Part shown: positions 1 to 5,748 of the stretch, one piece after another
Layout of the letters: each line of letters starts with the position of its first letter
Numbering within the stretch: the first letter of the stretch is position 1
Assembly (NCBI GenBank): GCA_020723225.1
Contig: DYJG01000079.1
Location: 1 to 8,769 of the forward strand
Length of the DNA stretch: 8,769 nt
DNA from: Desulfobacca acetoxidans
GTDB lineage: Bacteria > Desulfobacterota > Desulfobaccia > Desulfobaccales > 0-14-0-80-60-11
Reading direction: 5' to 3'
Notes under the pieces: model-generated
The model's input: the letters and a program-made list of their open reading frames with translations, nothing else
Told to the model about the DNA's origin: nothing
Database searches by the model: none
Made by a program: the position numbers and the translations under genes

Positions 1-29
1 GGGGATTTTCAGGCGCTTATAAAATCCCC
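1..29. repeat. Inverted repeat, 9-bp arms
   Basis: GGGGATTTT at 1-9 is the exact reverse complement of AAAATCCCC at 21-29, with an 11-base loop between them. It sits directly before a second hairpin (34-52). The window begins inside or right at this structure, so its true left edge is not visible. It may be part of one short dispersed repeat together with the next hairpin. Confidence 0.5.
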
Positions 30-33
30 CCGG

Positions 34-61
34 CCCCCTTTAGAAAAGGGGGAGTATTTTT
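34..61 (+). terminator. Terminator-like hairpin with T-run, also a C-rich/G-rich dispersed-repeat type
   Basis: CCCCCTTT (34-41) pairs perfectly with AAAGGGGG (45-52) across a 3-base loop, and a run of five T follows at 57-61. This is the form of an intrinsic terminator and would serve a gene lying left of the window. The larger block 21-60 is also imperfectly symmetric (AAAATCCCCC against GGGGGAGTATTTT). Similar short C-rich/G-rich palindromes are, from memory, very common between genes in Desulfobacterota, so it may be a dispersed repeat rather than a dedicated terminator. Confidence 0.45.
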
Positions 62-132
62 AATGCCTTTCGAAGCTGATTCAAGATGACGATTGAACAA
101 GGTTTGAAATGACTTCTATTGATCTGTTTTTT

Positions 133-163
133 CACTGGCCACTGGCCACTGGCCACTGACCAC
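133..163 (+). repeat. Tandem heptamer array upstream of first permease
   Basis: The 7-base unit CACTGGC occurs three times in a row (133-153), then a variant CACTGAC (154-160), then the start of a fifth unit (161-163). In another phase the unit is CCACTGR. The array ends 13 bases before the permease ATG, and no Shine-Dalgarno sequence is visible in the remaining gap. A related but more degenerate array lies before the second permease at 7478-7505. Heptanucleotide tandem repeats of this general kind are known as STRR sequences in cyanobacteria; here I only note the resemblance. Confidence 0.8.
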
Positions 164-176
164 TATTCAAATAGTT

Positions 177-1328
177 ATGCTGAAGCTAACCCTCAGAAAC
201 GTCCTCCGCCACCCCTTAAGGGCCGCGCTCACAATCCTGGGCATGGCCCTGGCCATCCTGGCTTTTGCCCTGCTGCGCACCATGGTGGAGGCCTGGTACG
301 CAGGGGTGGACGCGTCCTCGCCGGTGCGCCTGGTAACCAGAAACGCGGTGAGCCTGATGGCCGACCTCCCGGTCTCCCACTCGGCCAAGATCAGGGCCCT
401 GCCCGGGGTCACCGGCGTGGGCCACGCCTACTGGTTTGAGGGCATTTATGTGGACAAAAAGCATTTTTTCCCCCAGTTTGCCGTCTCCATGCCCGGATAC
501 CTGGACCTGCTGCCGGAACTGCTCCTGCCCCAGGACCAGCGGCTGGCCATGAACCGGGACCGCCAGGGCGCGATTGCCGGCCGCAAGCTCGCGGCCCGCT
601 TCGGCTGGAAGGTGGGGGACAGCATCATCCTCAAGGGCACTTACTTTCCCGGGGATTATCAACTCAACATCCGGGGGATTTACCGGGGCCGGGACCCCAG
701 CACCGACGAAACCATGCTCTTGTTTCATTGGGATTATCTAAATGAGCAGATGAAAAAACTGGCCCCGGAGCGGGCGGACAAGGTGGGCTGGTTCCTGGTG
801 CAGATCTCCTCCCCGGACCTGGCGGCTCCGGTTTCGGAAAAGGTTGACGCCCTCTTCAAAAATTCCCTGGCCGAAACCCTGACGGAGACGGAAAAGGCCT
901 TCAACCTGGGGTTCGTGGCCATGACCGAAGCCATTCTGGTGGCCATCCAGGCGGTTTCCTGGCTGGTCATCGGCGTAATCCTGCTGGTCTTGGCCAACAC
1001 CATGGCCATGAGCGCCCGGGAGCGCCTGGGGGAATACGCGGTGCTGAAGGCCATCGGCTTTAGGCCCAAATTCCTCACCGGGGTGATCATGGGCGAATCC
1101 CTGGTCCTGGCCTTAGGCGGCGGCATCCTGGGCCTGTCCTTGACGCCCCCCATGGTCTGGGCCTTCCCCGACTCGGTGATGCAATACTTCGGGGTCTTTA
1201 CAGTCACCAACGAAACCCTGGCCGTGGGCCTGGGCCTGTCGCTGGCCGTGGGCGTCCTGGCCGCGGCCCTCCCCGCCTGGCGCGCGGCCAAGGTGGGGAT
1301 CGCCGCGGCGCTGCGAAGAGTTGGATAA
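177..1328 (+). CDS. ABC transporter permease, FtsX/MacB type
   Basis: This 383-residue inner-membrane protein has the standard four-helix layout of FtsX/MacB-type permeases. Helix 1 is at about 16-36, a large extracytoplasmic domain spans about 40-245, and three helices lie at about 252-276, 304-328 and 346-366. Two family hallmarks are visible: the cytoplasmic coupling segment after helix 2 (RERLGEYAVLKAIGF, 281-295) and the C-terminal PAWRAAKVGIAAALR (366-380). Such permeases work with a cytoplasmic ATPase to move lipoproteins or small molecules, or to transmit force in the envelope; the substrate here is unknown. The start at 177 is the only ATG, GTG or TTG after the upstream in-frame stop at 120-122. 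No clear ribosome-binding site precedes it; a heptamer array does. A weak promoter-like pair is TTGAAC (93-98) and TATTGA (117-122). The gene is GC-rich and appears complete. Its likely partner is the permease at 7511-8674; no ATPase gene is in view. Confidence 0.93.
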   Translation: MLKLTLRNVLRHPLRAALTILGMALAILAFALLRTMVEAWYAGVDASSPVRLVTRNAVSLMADLPVSHSAKIRALPGVTGVGHAYWFEGIYVDKKHFFPQFAVSMPGYLDLLPELLLPQDQRLAMNRDRQGAIAGRKLAARFGWKVGDSIILKGTYFPGDYQLNIRGIYRGRDPSTDETMLLFHWDYLNEQMKKLAPERADKVGWFLVQISSPDLAAPVSEKVDALFKNSLAETLTETEKAFNLGFVAMTEAILVAIQAVSWLVIGVILLVLANTMAMSARERLGEYAVLKAIGFRPKFLTGVIMGESLVLALGGGILGLSLTPPMVWAFPDSVMQYFGVFTVTNETLAVGLGLSLAVGVLAAALPAWRAAKVGIAAALRRVG

Positions 1329-1341
1329 CTCCATAATTTTA

Positions 1342-1402
1342 TTGACTATCAACTCTATTTTTGACTATATAAATTGTCATTTAGTTATCCTCTTACTATA
1401 AT
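1342..1402 (+). promoter_or_regulatory. Overlapping sigma-70-like promoter candidates for the AT-rich gene
   Basis: Two candidate pairs are visible. TTGACT (1342-1347) and TATATA (1366-1371) are 18 bases apart. TTGTCA (1374-1379) and a perfect TATAAT (1397-1402) are 17 bases apart. The second is the better match, but its expected start point, near 1409, would fall inside the Shine-Dalgarno sequence GGGAG (1406-1410). The first would leave a normal leader of about 40 bases. The DNA is very AT-rich, so chance matches are easy. Confidence 0.5.
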
Positions 1403-1416
1403 AAAGGGAGAAATTT

Positions 1417-2118
1417 ATGTTTGATGAAGAATTTTACTCAGGTCTTCCAGACGACCCAGCTAGTGCTGCCTTCTATTTAGTCACCCAGTTTGTTAAATTT
1501 AATGACAACTTTCCAAACAATACTGAACGATTAAAACAATATGAAAGTTATATTAACGCAGCAGGAATATGCCCAGCTTTTATAGAAATACTAGAAGTGT
1601 CTAAGATTGTTCCACAATTAACTCTTACAAGTAGTCATTCTGAAAATATTAAAACCATAGTGGAATTTTTTGCTAATGCTTCAAAAGCCTTCTCTGAGAA
1701 AAAGATTAATTTTTTATCTAATCATGCACGAGATATACTTACAAAAAAATTTGAATCGTTAATGATTTATAAATTTACTGAGGGTGATATAAAGCGAATA
1801 CAAGAGCTAATTAATGAATTAAGAGAAAAAATCAGCGAAAGTGATTTCTTTAGTGATAATCATAAATCAAGATTATTGAAAAGGCTTGAAGAGTTACAAA
1901 AGGAATTACATAAAAAGATGTCATCAGTTGACAAATTTTGGGGCTTTGTGATGGATGCCGGGCCTGTTCTTGGAAAATTTGGAAAGGACGCAAAACCGCT
2001 ATTTGATAGAATAAATGAACTCGCAGAAATTATTTTTCGCGCACAGTCAGTAACACAAGAACTGCCTAGCTCTACCCCTCTGCCTTTATTATTTCACGAT
2101 AAAATCGAAGAAAAATAA
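1417..2118 (+). CDS. Hypothetical helical protein in AT-rich DNA
   Basis: This 233-residue protein shows no signal peptide, no membrane segment and no motif I can name. It looks cytoplasmic and mostly helical. Residues about 123-166 are rich in Glu, Lys and Leu and probably form a coiled coil or helical hairpin. They are followed by a more conserved-looking stretch at about 174-210 with aromatic and glycine residues (FWGFVMDAGPVLGKFGKDAK). I have an impression that this C-terminal pattern recurs in small hypothetical proteins of scattered bacteria, but I cannot name a family. The start is well supported by AAGGGAG at 1404-1410, six bases before the ATG. The striking feature is composition: roughly one-third G+C and A/T-ending codons, against the GC-rich permease just before it, and it has its own promoter-like sequences. 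Both suggest recent horizontal acquisition. The gene stands alone, with no obvious partner. Confidence 0.8.
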   Translation: MFDEEFYSGLPDDPASAAFYLVTQFVKFNDNFPNNTERLKQYESYINAAGICPAFIEILEVSKIVPQLTLTSSHSENIKTIVEFFANASKAFSEKKINFLSNHARDILTKKFESLMIYKFTEGDIKRIQELINELREKISESDFFSDNHKSRLLKRLEELQKELHKKMSSVDKFWGFVMDAGPVLGKFGKDAKPLFDRINELAEIIFRAQSVTQELPSSTPLPLLFHDKIEEK

Positions 2119-2132
2119 ATCCTTTTAGAACT

Positions 2133-2210
2133 CTTGGGGCTTGGTATGTAAGCCTGCGTGAGCACAGGCGAGACGCCTGTGCCACCAGTTTATTTCCTGT
2201 CCCCCAAGCC
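2133..2210. repeat. Nested inverted repeat between genes
   Basis: An inner perfect hairpin, GCACAGGCG (2162-2170) with CGCCTGTGC (2174-2182), has a 3-base loop. Outer arms CTTGGGG (2133-2139) and CCCCAAG (2202-2208) also pair, and GGCTTGG (2138-2144) can instead pair with CCAAGCC (2204-2210). No T-run follows, so it is a poor intrinsic terminator, though it may still stop or stabilise the upstream transcript. It marks the right edge of the AT-rich gene and looks like a dispersed palindromic repeat or the remains of a small mobile sequence. Confidence 0.6.
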
Positions 2211-2226
2211 AGGCATAGGAATGTAA

Positions 2227-2346
2227 ATGAATTTGAATTATTTTCAATTTCAGATAGATTCTGTTCTTAATAGAAAGTTGAGCTCTGACCCCGAAGAATG
2301 CCCATCCTCATCTTTTCAGGCGGGTAAAAAGGAGAATTTGCGCCAA
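2227..2346 (+). other. AT-rich 5' stretch open in frame with the exported protein
   Basis: This stretch is open in the same frame as the following gene from an ATG at 2227, adding 40 residues. Those residues are not signal-like and no good ribosome-binding site precedes 2227. A clear signal peptide begins at 2347, so I regard this as untranslated or as leftover sequence. It includes AGAAAGTTGAGCTCTGACCC (2271-2290), a string that from memory resembles sequence seen around REP-associated or IS200-type elements. That link is unverified. Confidence 0.3.
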
Positions 2347-2805
2347 ATGAGAAGATTGGCTTTACTTTTAATGGCCGCAGTATTGCTGGCTTGCTTGAAT
2401 GTCGGCGCTTGTGGCCAGGATTCCCTGGGAAAAGCAGTGGCGTCATTATTCAAGGACCAACAGCAGGTCAAAGAGGTTTCCTATGCCGCCTGGAAGACCG
2501 CCAGGGAGGAAGGCCCTCGTGCCTCCCTGAAAAAATCGTCGGAGCATCTGCAAAGGGCAATCGCCTCCGCGGATGCGGCCCCCGAGAAGGCCGCGCCCGA
2601 TGCCTTTGCCGCCTGGTGGTATAATGTGGCGGCGCAGTATTGGAGTGAGAACGCCGCGAAGAAACCGGAGGGAGATTTGTTTGTCACCCCCGTAGAGGGC
2701 ATCATCAAAGCCCGGCGGGACCTGGAAAGGGCCCTGGCCTGGGACGCGGAAATGGCCAACCGGTTTCACCAGGAAGCCTATCGGCTTATGGAAAGTTATA
2801 AATAA
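2347..2805 (+). CDS. Small exported hypothetical protein, possible lipoprotein
   Basis: This 152-residue protein opens with a typical Sec signal: two arginines, then a hydrophobic stretch at about 4-15. The run LLAC, with Cys16, could be a lipobox, making it a lipoprotein; a second cysteine lies at 22. The mature part is alanine-rich and helical with several tryptophans (WKTAREEG, AFAAWWYNVAAQYW), somewhat like a short solenoid of helical repeats, but I recognise no family. I prefer the ATG at 2347 over the upstream ATG at 2227 because the signal peptide starts there. GGAG at 2331-2334 is 12 bases upstream, slightly far, and a TTG at 2338 is a less likely alternative. GC content is closer to the host average than that of the gene before it. 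It lies 78 bases ahead of the histidine kinase on the same strand, so co-transcription is possible. Function is unknown. Confidence 0.75.
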   Translation: MRRLALLLMAAVLLACLNVGACGQDSLGKAVASLFKDQQQVKEVSYAAWKTAREEGPRASLKKSSEHLQRAIASADAAPEKAAPDAFAAWWYNVAAQYWSENAAKKPEGDLFVTPVEGIIKARRDLERALAWDAEMANRFHQEAYRLMESYK

Positions 2806-2883
2806 GTCTCAGTTAAATAAGCCCCGAACTTTTATCGATTGCGTCTGCCGCGGTCGCGTCATAATCTATGAGTAAGGGGGGAA

Positions 2884-3690
2884 ATGCTCGTGACTACTCC
2901 CAAGGAAGAAACTATCAGTTCCATAATCAAGGCCAAGGAAGAGCTGAACAAAGCCCTGTCAAGCATCGAACAATTGCCTCCTTTTGATCCGCAGAACACC
3001 GCGTTCGTGGCCCACCTGTTAAACAACCATCTCACGGTGCTGTCGGGTGTCGCCGAGCTCCTGCAGCTTACCTTAAAGGATTACCCGAACAAAGAAGTGC
3101 ACTTATGGCTGAGCGGCATGCGGCGAGTCTGCGATTTGATGGCGCATTTAACGCCCAAACTGATAAATGTTCAGTCTTCTGAAGAATATGAGCTAAGGCT
3201 CGAAAAGGTGAATCTGGCTCTATTGGTGGAGCGCGCCTGCAATTTCTATCGCCGCATAGTTGAAGCAAAACTGATTAATCTCATTTTCGAGGCGCCTGCC
3301 GAAAGCGCTTTTGCCTGGACCGACCGAGTCGCCGTGGCTGCCACTCTGGATAATTTACTGTCGAACGCGATAAAATTCTCGGAACCCGGCAGCAGGGTTT
3401 GGGTCACGATTAAGACGGAAACGGAGCATATCCTTTGCGGGGTTCGGGATGAAGGCCCGGGTTTGAGCAGTGATGATCTGGGCAAGTTATTTCAGAAAGG
3501 GGTCCGGCTCAGTGCCCAGCCTACCATGGGGGAGCCTTCATCGGGCTACGGGTTGGCGGTGGCCAAGACCCTGGTCGATAAGCTGGGTGGGGAAATCTGG
3601 TGTGAGAGCGAATTGGGCCGCGGCTCCTCCTTCTGGATTAAGCTGCCGCGTTTCCAAGAATCATTATTGTTGTTTAATGTGAAAATTTAA
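2884..3690 (+). CDS. Soluble sensor histidine kinase
   Basis: This 268-residue protein has a complete two-component kinase core. The dimerisation/phosphoacceptor segment reads HLLNNHLTVLSG, with the likely phosphorylated His at residue 44; the proline usual five residues later is replaced by His49. The ATP-binding domain shows the N-box DNLLSNAIKF (Asn157, Asn161), the G1 box DEGPGL (189-194), an F-like box near LGKLFQKG (199-206), the G2 box GYGLAVAK (221-228) and the final GRGSSFWIKLP (245-255). There is no transmembrane helix, and only about 40 residues precede the histidine, so it lacks a recognisable sensor domain. It is probably cytoplasmic and takes its signal from a partner protein. 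No response regulator gene is in the window. The ATG at 2884 sits very close behind a G-run (2876-2881); the in-frame GTG at 2890 is a plausible alternative start with better spacing. It converges on the beta-helix gene with 29 bases between stop codons. Confidence 0.92.
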   Translation: MLVTTPKEETISSIIKAKEELNKALSSIEQLPPFDPQNTAFVAHLLNNHLTVLSGVAELLQLTLKDYPNKEVHLWLSGMRRVCDLMAHLTPKLINVQSSEEYELRLEKVNLALLVERACNFYRRIVEAKLINLIFEAPAESAFAWTDRVAVAATLDNLLSNAIKFSEPGSRVWVTIKTETEHILCGVRDEGPGLSSDDLGKLFQKGVRLSAQPTMGEPSSGYGLAVAKTLVDKLGGEIWCESELGRGSSFWIKLPRFQESLLLFNVKI

Positions 3691-3719
3691 CATTTTTCTT
3701 AGTCAGGCATCCCTCCGGC

Positions 3720-5387
3720 TCAAAGAAGAAGCAGATTAACGCCATCCAACGACGGGATGCCCTGGAAAAAGGGCAGCGCCCCCATATCGGCCCGGGTATT
3801 ATCAGGATCCTTGGCTAAAGCGGGATCGCCGGCGTCGATACAGGGGGATTTGGTCCCGTCATTTATTGGATAATTGATCCATCTTAGGTTGAAGTTCCCG
3901 CCGGCGGGGTTTACGAAAAGCGGATCAACGGCGATGCATCCGGCGCCGAACCAGCTTTCTCCCGAGCCGTTTTGCACATCGGAGTAGGTCATGGTAATCG
4001 GGGCGCTGCCGGCGCCAAAGGAAAAATTGAAGGCATTGGGGGTATTCTGCCAGAGGATGTTGGTGTTCAGCGTGACCGGAGCCGAAGCTTGATCCAAATA
4101 AAGATAGATCCCTCCGCCATCAGTCGTCACATTATTTCCGTAAAAGGTATTTTTGAATAGGTTGACCGTACCCTGAGTAGTGGAATAGGAAAGCCCGCCC
4201 CCGACATTCGTAGCTCTATTGGCATTAAAGACATTTTTGGAGACGCTGAACGTGGTCGTATTGCCGGCTACGCTCATGCCGCCGCCATTCTGGCCGGCCT
4301 GGTTGGCGGTAAAGGCATTGCCCGAAAGGGTGGCCGTGCCGCTCCACATCTCGATGACGATACCGCCGCCGTTTTCACCGCATTGGTTATTGGTGAAGAT
4401 ATTGTCAGCAAAGGTAAGACTGCCGTGGTCCAGATAAATCATGGCCCCGGCGCCGCTGCCGACAGTTGCCCGATTCCCGGTAAAGGTGTTGTTCCTGAAG
4501 ATTACCGAGCCCCCGGCGTTAAGCCGGACATCGGCTCCTCCGGCTCCCAATCCGGCGCGATTATCGGCGAAGGCGTTATTTTCCAGGGTTACCGTCGAGT
4601 TTTCCCCCAGGGGATAGACCATCATGCCGCCCCCGTCCGGGTTGTCGCCGCCGGAGGCGACATTGCCGGTGAAAGTGTTGCCCCGGATATTGATCTGACT
4701 GGTGCCATCCGAATACAGCATCGCGCCGCCGCCGTCTCCGAAGTAGGTGCTTCCTCCTGAATTATTTACGCTGTTTTCATCAAAGGTGCAGTTGGTCAGG
4801 TTAATAATCCCGGAATTGGTGCCGGTAAACAGCCCTCCCACATTCCCGGAGCTGGCGTTGCGTCTAAAAACGGAGGCGGTGACCGAGATGCCGCCGGTAT
4901 CGGTGGTCAGGTTGGCGCCGCCGCCGACGCTGCTGCCTCCCGAAGCGGTGCAATCGCTGACCCGGCAATTCCTTAAGGCAATGGCAGCCGAGGTTACGCT
5001 TATTTGCAGGCCGCCGCCGTTTTCCGTGGTGGCCCCATGCTGCAATCCGAGGCCTTGCAGCGTGACATCGGCATTGGCGCCGTTGGTGGTGACGGCAAGA
5101 ATGCGGACGGTGTTTCCGCCATCCAGAATGGTGGTATTGTGGCCCGCGCCGTTGATGGCCAGCGCAAAATTCTCCCCTGAGGAATAATGCAAAGTGGAGG
5201 TCACGTTATAGGCGCCGGCCGCGACATTAATGATATCGGCCTCGCCATTGGCGGCTGCGGTGTTGAGGGCGGTCTGAAATTGGGCCGGATTGGCGACATT
5301 GAAGGTGGCGCCTAAGGCCGGAGAGATGGAAATGCAGGACAAACAGCCGATGAATGCCAAGACAAACAGTAACGGCACAATTTTCAT
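3720..5387 (-). CDS. Secreted right-handed beta-helix protein, choice-of-anchor Q type
   Basis: This 555-residue protein starts with a Sec signal peptide (MKIVPLLFVLAFIG, ending near ALGA-TF at residue 27). After an N-terminal cap (about 28-125) comes a parallel beta-helix of roughly eleven rungs (about 140-450), seen as repeated short turns such as NTFTGN, NAFADN, NIFTNN, NAFTAN and NTFYGN, with GGG runs between them. These resemble polymorphic outer membrane protein and pectate-lyase-like folds. The C-terminal block has the marks of the choice-of-anchor Q family: DPLF (488-491), SPCIDAGD (514-521) and DMGA (534-537). The role is surface or secreted binding or structure; no catalytic residues stand out. 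I chose the ATG at 5387 because GGGAGGG (5395-5401) lies seven bases before it and the signal peptide begins there. An ATG at 5423 would add 12 charged residues before the signal. The protein ends soon after DMGA with a leucine run, apparently naturally. It is transcribed opposite to every other protein gene in the window. Confidence 0.88.
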   Translation of the reverse strand: MKIVPLLFVLAFIGCLSCISISPALGATFNVANPAQFQTALNTAAANGEADIINVAAGAYNVTSTLHYSSGENFALAINGAGHNTTILDGGNTVRILAVTTNGANADVTLQGLGLQHGATTENGGGLQISVTSAAIALRNCRVSDCTASGGSSVGGGANLTTDTGGISVTASVFRRNASSGNVGGLFTGTNSGIINLTNCTFDENSVNNSGGSTYFGDGGGAMLYSDGTSQINIRGNTFTGNVASGGDNPDGGGMMVYPLGENSTVTLENNAFADNRAGLGAGGADVRLNAGGSVIFRNNTFTGNRATVGSGAGAMIYLDHGSLTFADNIFTNNQCGENGGGIVIEMWSGTATLSGNAFTANQAGQNGGGMSVAGNTTTFSVSKNVFNANRATNVGGGLSYSTTQGTVNLFKNTFYGNNVTTDGGGIYLYLDQASAPVTLNTNILWQNTPNAFNFSFGAGSAPITMTYSDVQNGSGESWFGAGCIAVDPLFVNPAGGNFNLRWINYPINDGTKSPCIDAGDPALAKDPDNTRADMGALPFFQGIPSLDGVNLLLL

Positions 5388-5518
5388 GGCGAATCCCTCC
5401 CTTAACCAAAGATTACGCGGCAACCTGGGCCACCAAGATTAAAGGATGGTTTTGGGACATCCCTCCAAGGTTTAATCCCGAGAGGGTCTCTCCTTCATCA
5501 GCCAAATCATTTTAAGGA
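5388..5518 (-). other. Possible structured leader of the beta-helix gene
   Basis: If the promoter at 5525-5533 is used, the transcript has a leader of about 130 bases. On the DNA it can form GAGAG (5480-5484) with CTCTC (5488-5492), and GGATG (5444-5448) with CATCC (5458-5462). I do not recognise a known riboswitch class in it. Both hairpins are short and could be chance. Confidence 0.25.
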
Positions 5519-5524
5519 AGTGTA

Positions 5525-5533
5525 AGTATAGCA
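5525..5533 (-). promoter_or_regulatory. Extended -10 promoter candidate for the beta-helix gene
   Basis: On the minus strand this reads TGCTATACT: a TATACT -10 box with the TG-n extension directly before it. No good -35 box lies at the usual distance, which is tolerable for extended -10 promoters. The predicted start would be near 5518. Confidence 0.35.
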
Positions 5534-5598
5534 CAAATTTACCTCAAAATATATCTTTCCCCTAGGTCGACATGTTAACATATTTCTTAGAGACTTTT

Positions 5599-5724
5599 AT
5601 GCCCATCCCCATCTCCTACAGCTACCGCAATCTCCTGGCCCGGCGGCTTACCACCTTCCTCACCGCCGCGCGCATGGCGCTGGTGGTGTTTTTGTTTGCC
5701 GCGGTGGCGAAGGTTCCTGCATAA
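5599..5724 (+). pseudogene. Truncated 5' end of an FtsX/MacB-type permease gene
   Basis: From ATG 5599 this reads 41 codons to TAA at 5722-5724. Codons 1-36 match the start of the permease at 7511 with only two amino-acid changes (Gly25 to Arg, Val32 to Leu). By my count the DNA differs at 11 of 108 positions, and nine of these changes are silent. Similarity stops abruptly after codon 36, and five unrelated codons (AKVPA) lead to the stop. The rest of the permease is missing. Sequences before the two ATGs are not alike, so the match begins exactly at the start codon. This looks like the remnant of a second, paralogous permease gene whose 3' part was replaced by the hydrolase gene beginning 25 bases later. 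It keeps an open frame and could still be translated as a 41-residue peptide with one membrane helix, so a leader-peptide role cannot be excluded. Confidence 0.85.
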
Positions 5725-5748
5725 CCTCAGACAAAAAGGAGAACCACC

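Noticed and set aside
119..439. A 106-codon reading frame overlapping the start of the first permease.
   Set aside because: Its sequence is proline- and glycine-rich shadow coding of the GC-rich permease in another frame, and the permease has clear family motifs.
2839..2865. TTGCGT and CATAAT as a promoter for the histidine kinase.
   Set aside because: The boxes are only 15 bases apart and both are imperfect, so this is not better than chance.
3691..3719. Bidirectional terminator between the convergent kinase and beta-helix genes.
   Set aside because: The 29-base gap has a short T-rich stretch but no convincing stem.
3972..5187. Several plus-strand reading frames opposite the beta-helix gene.
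   Set aside because: They are antisense shadows of the repetitive beta-helix gene, without ribosome-binding sites or recognisable domains.
5424..5436. A 13-base string CCTGGGCCACCAA is repeated at 7462-7474, flanking the remnant and hydrolase region like a possible target-site duplication.
   Set aside because: In a window of this length a 13-base repeat is expected by chance at about this frequency, and the flanking bases do not match. It also does not sit at clean element borders.
5561..5581. Three adjacent palindromes (CCTAGG, GTCGAC, ATGTTAACAT) as a possible operator.
   Set aside because: Six-base palindromes are common, only the ten-base one is notable, and no known regulator site is recognised.
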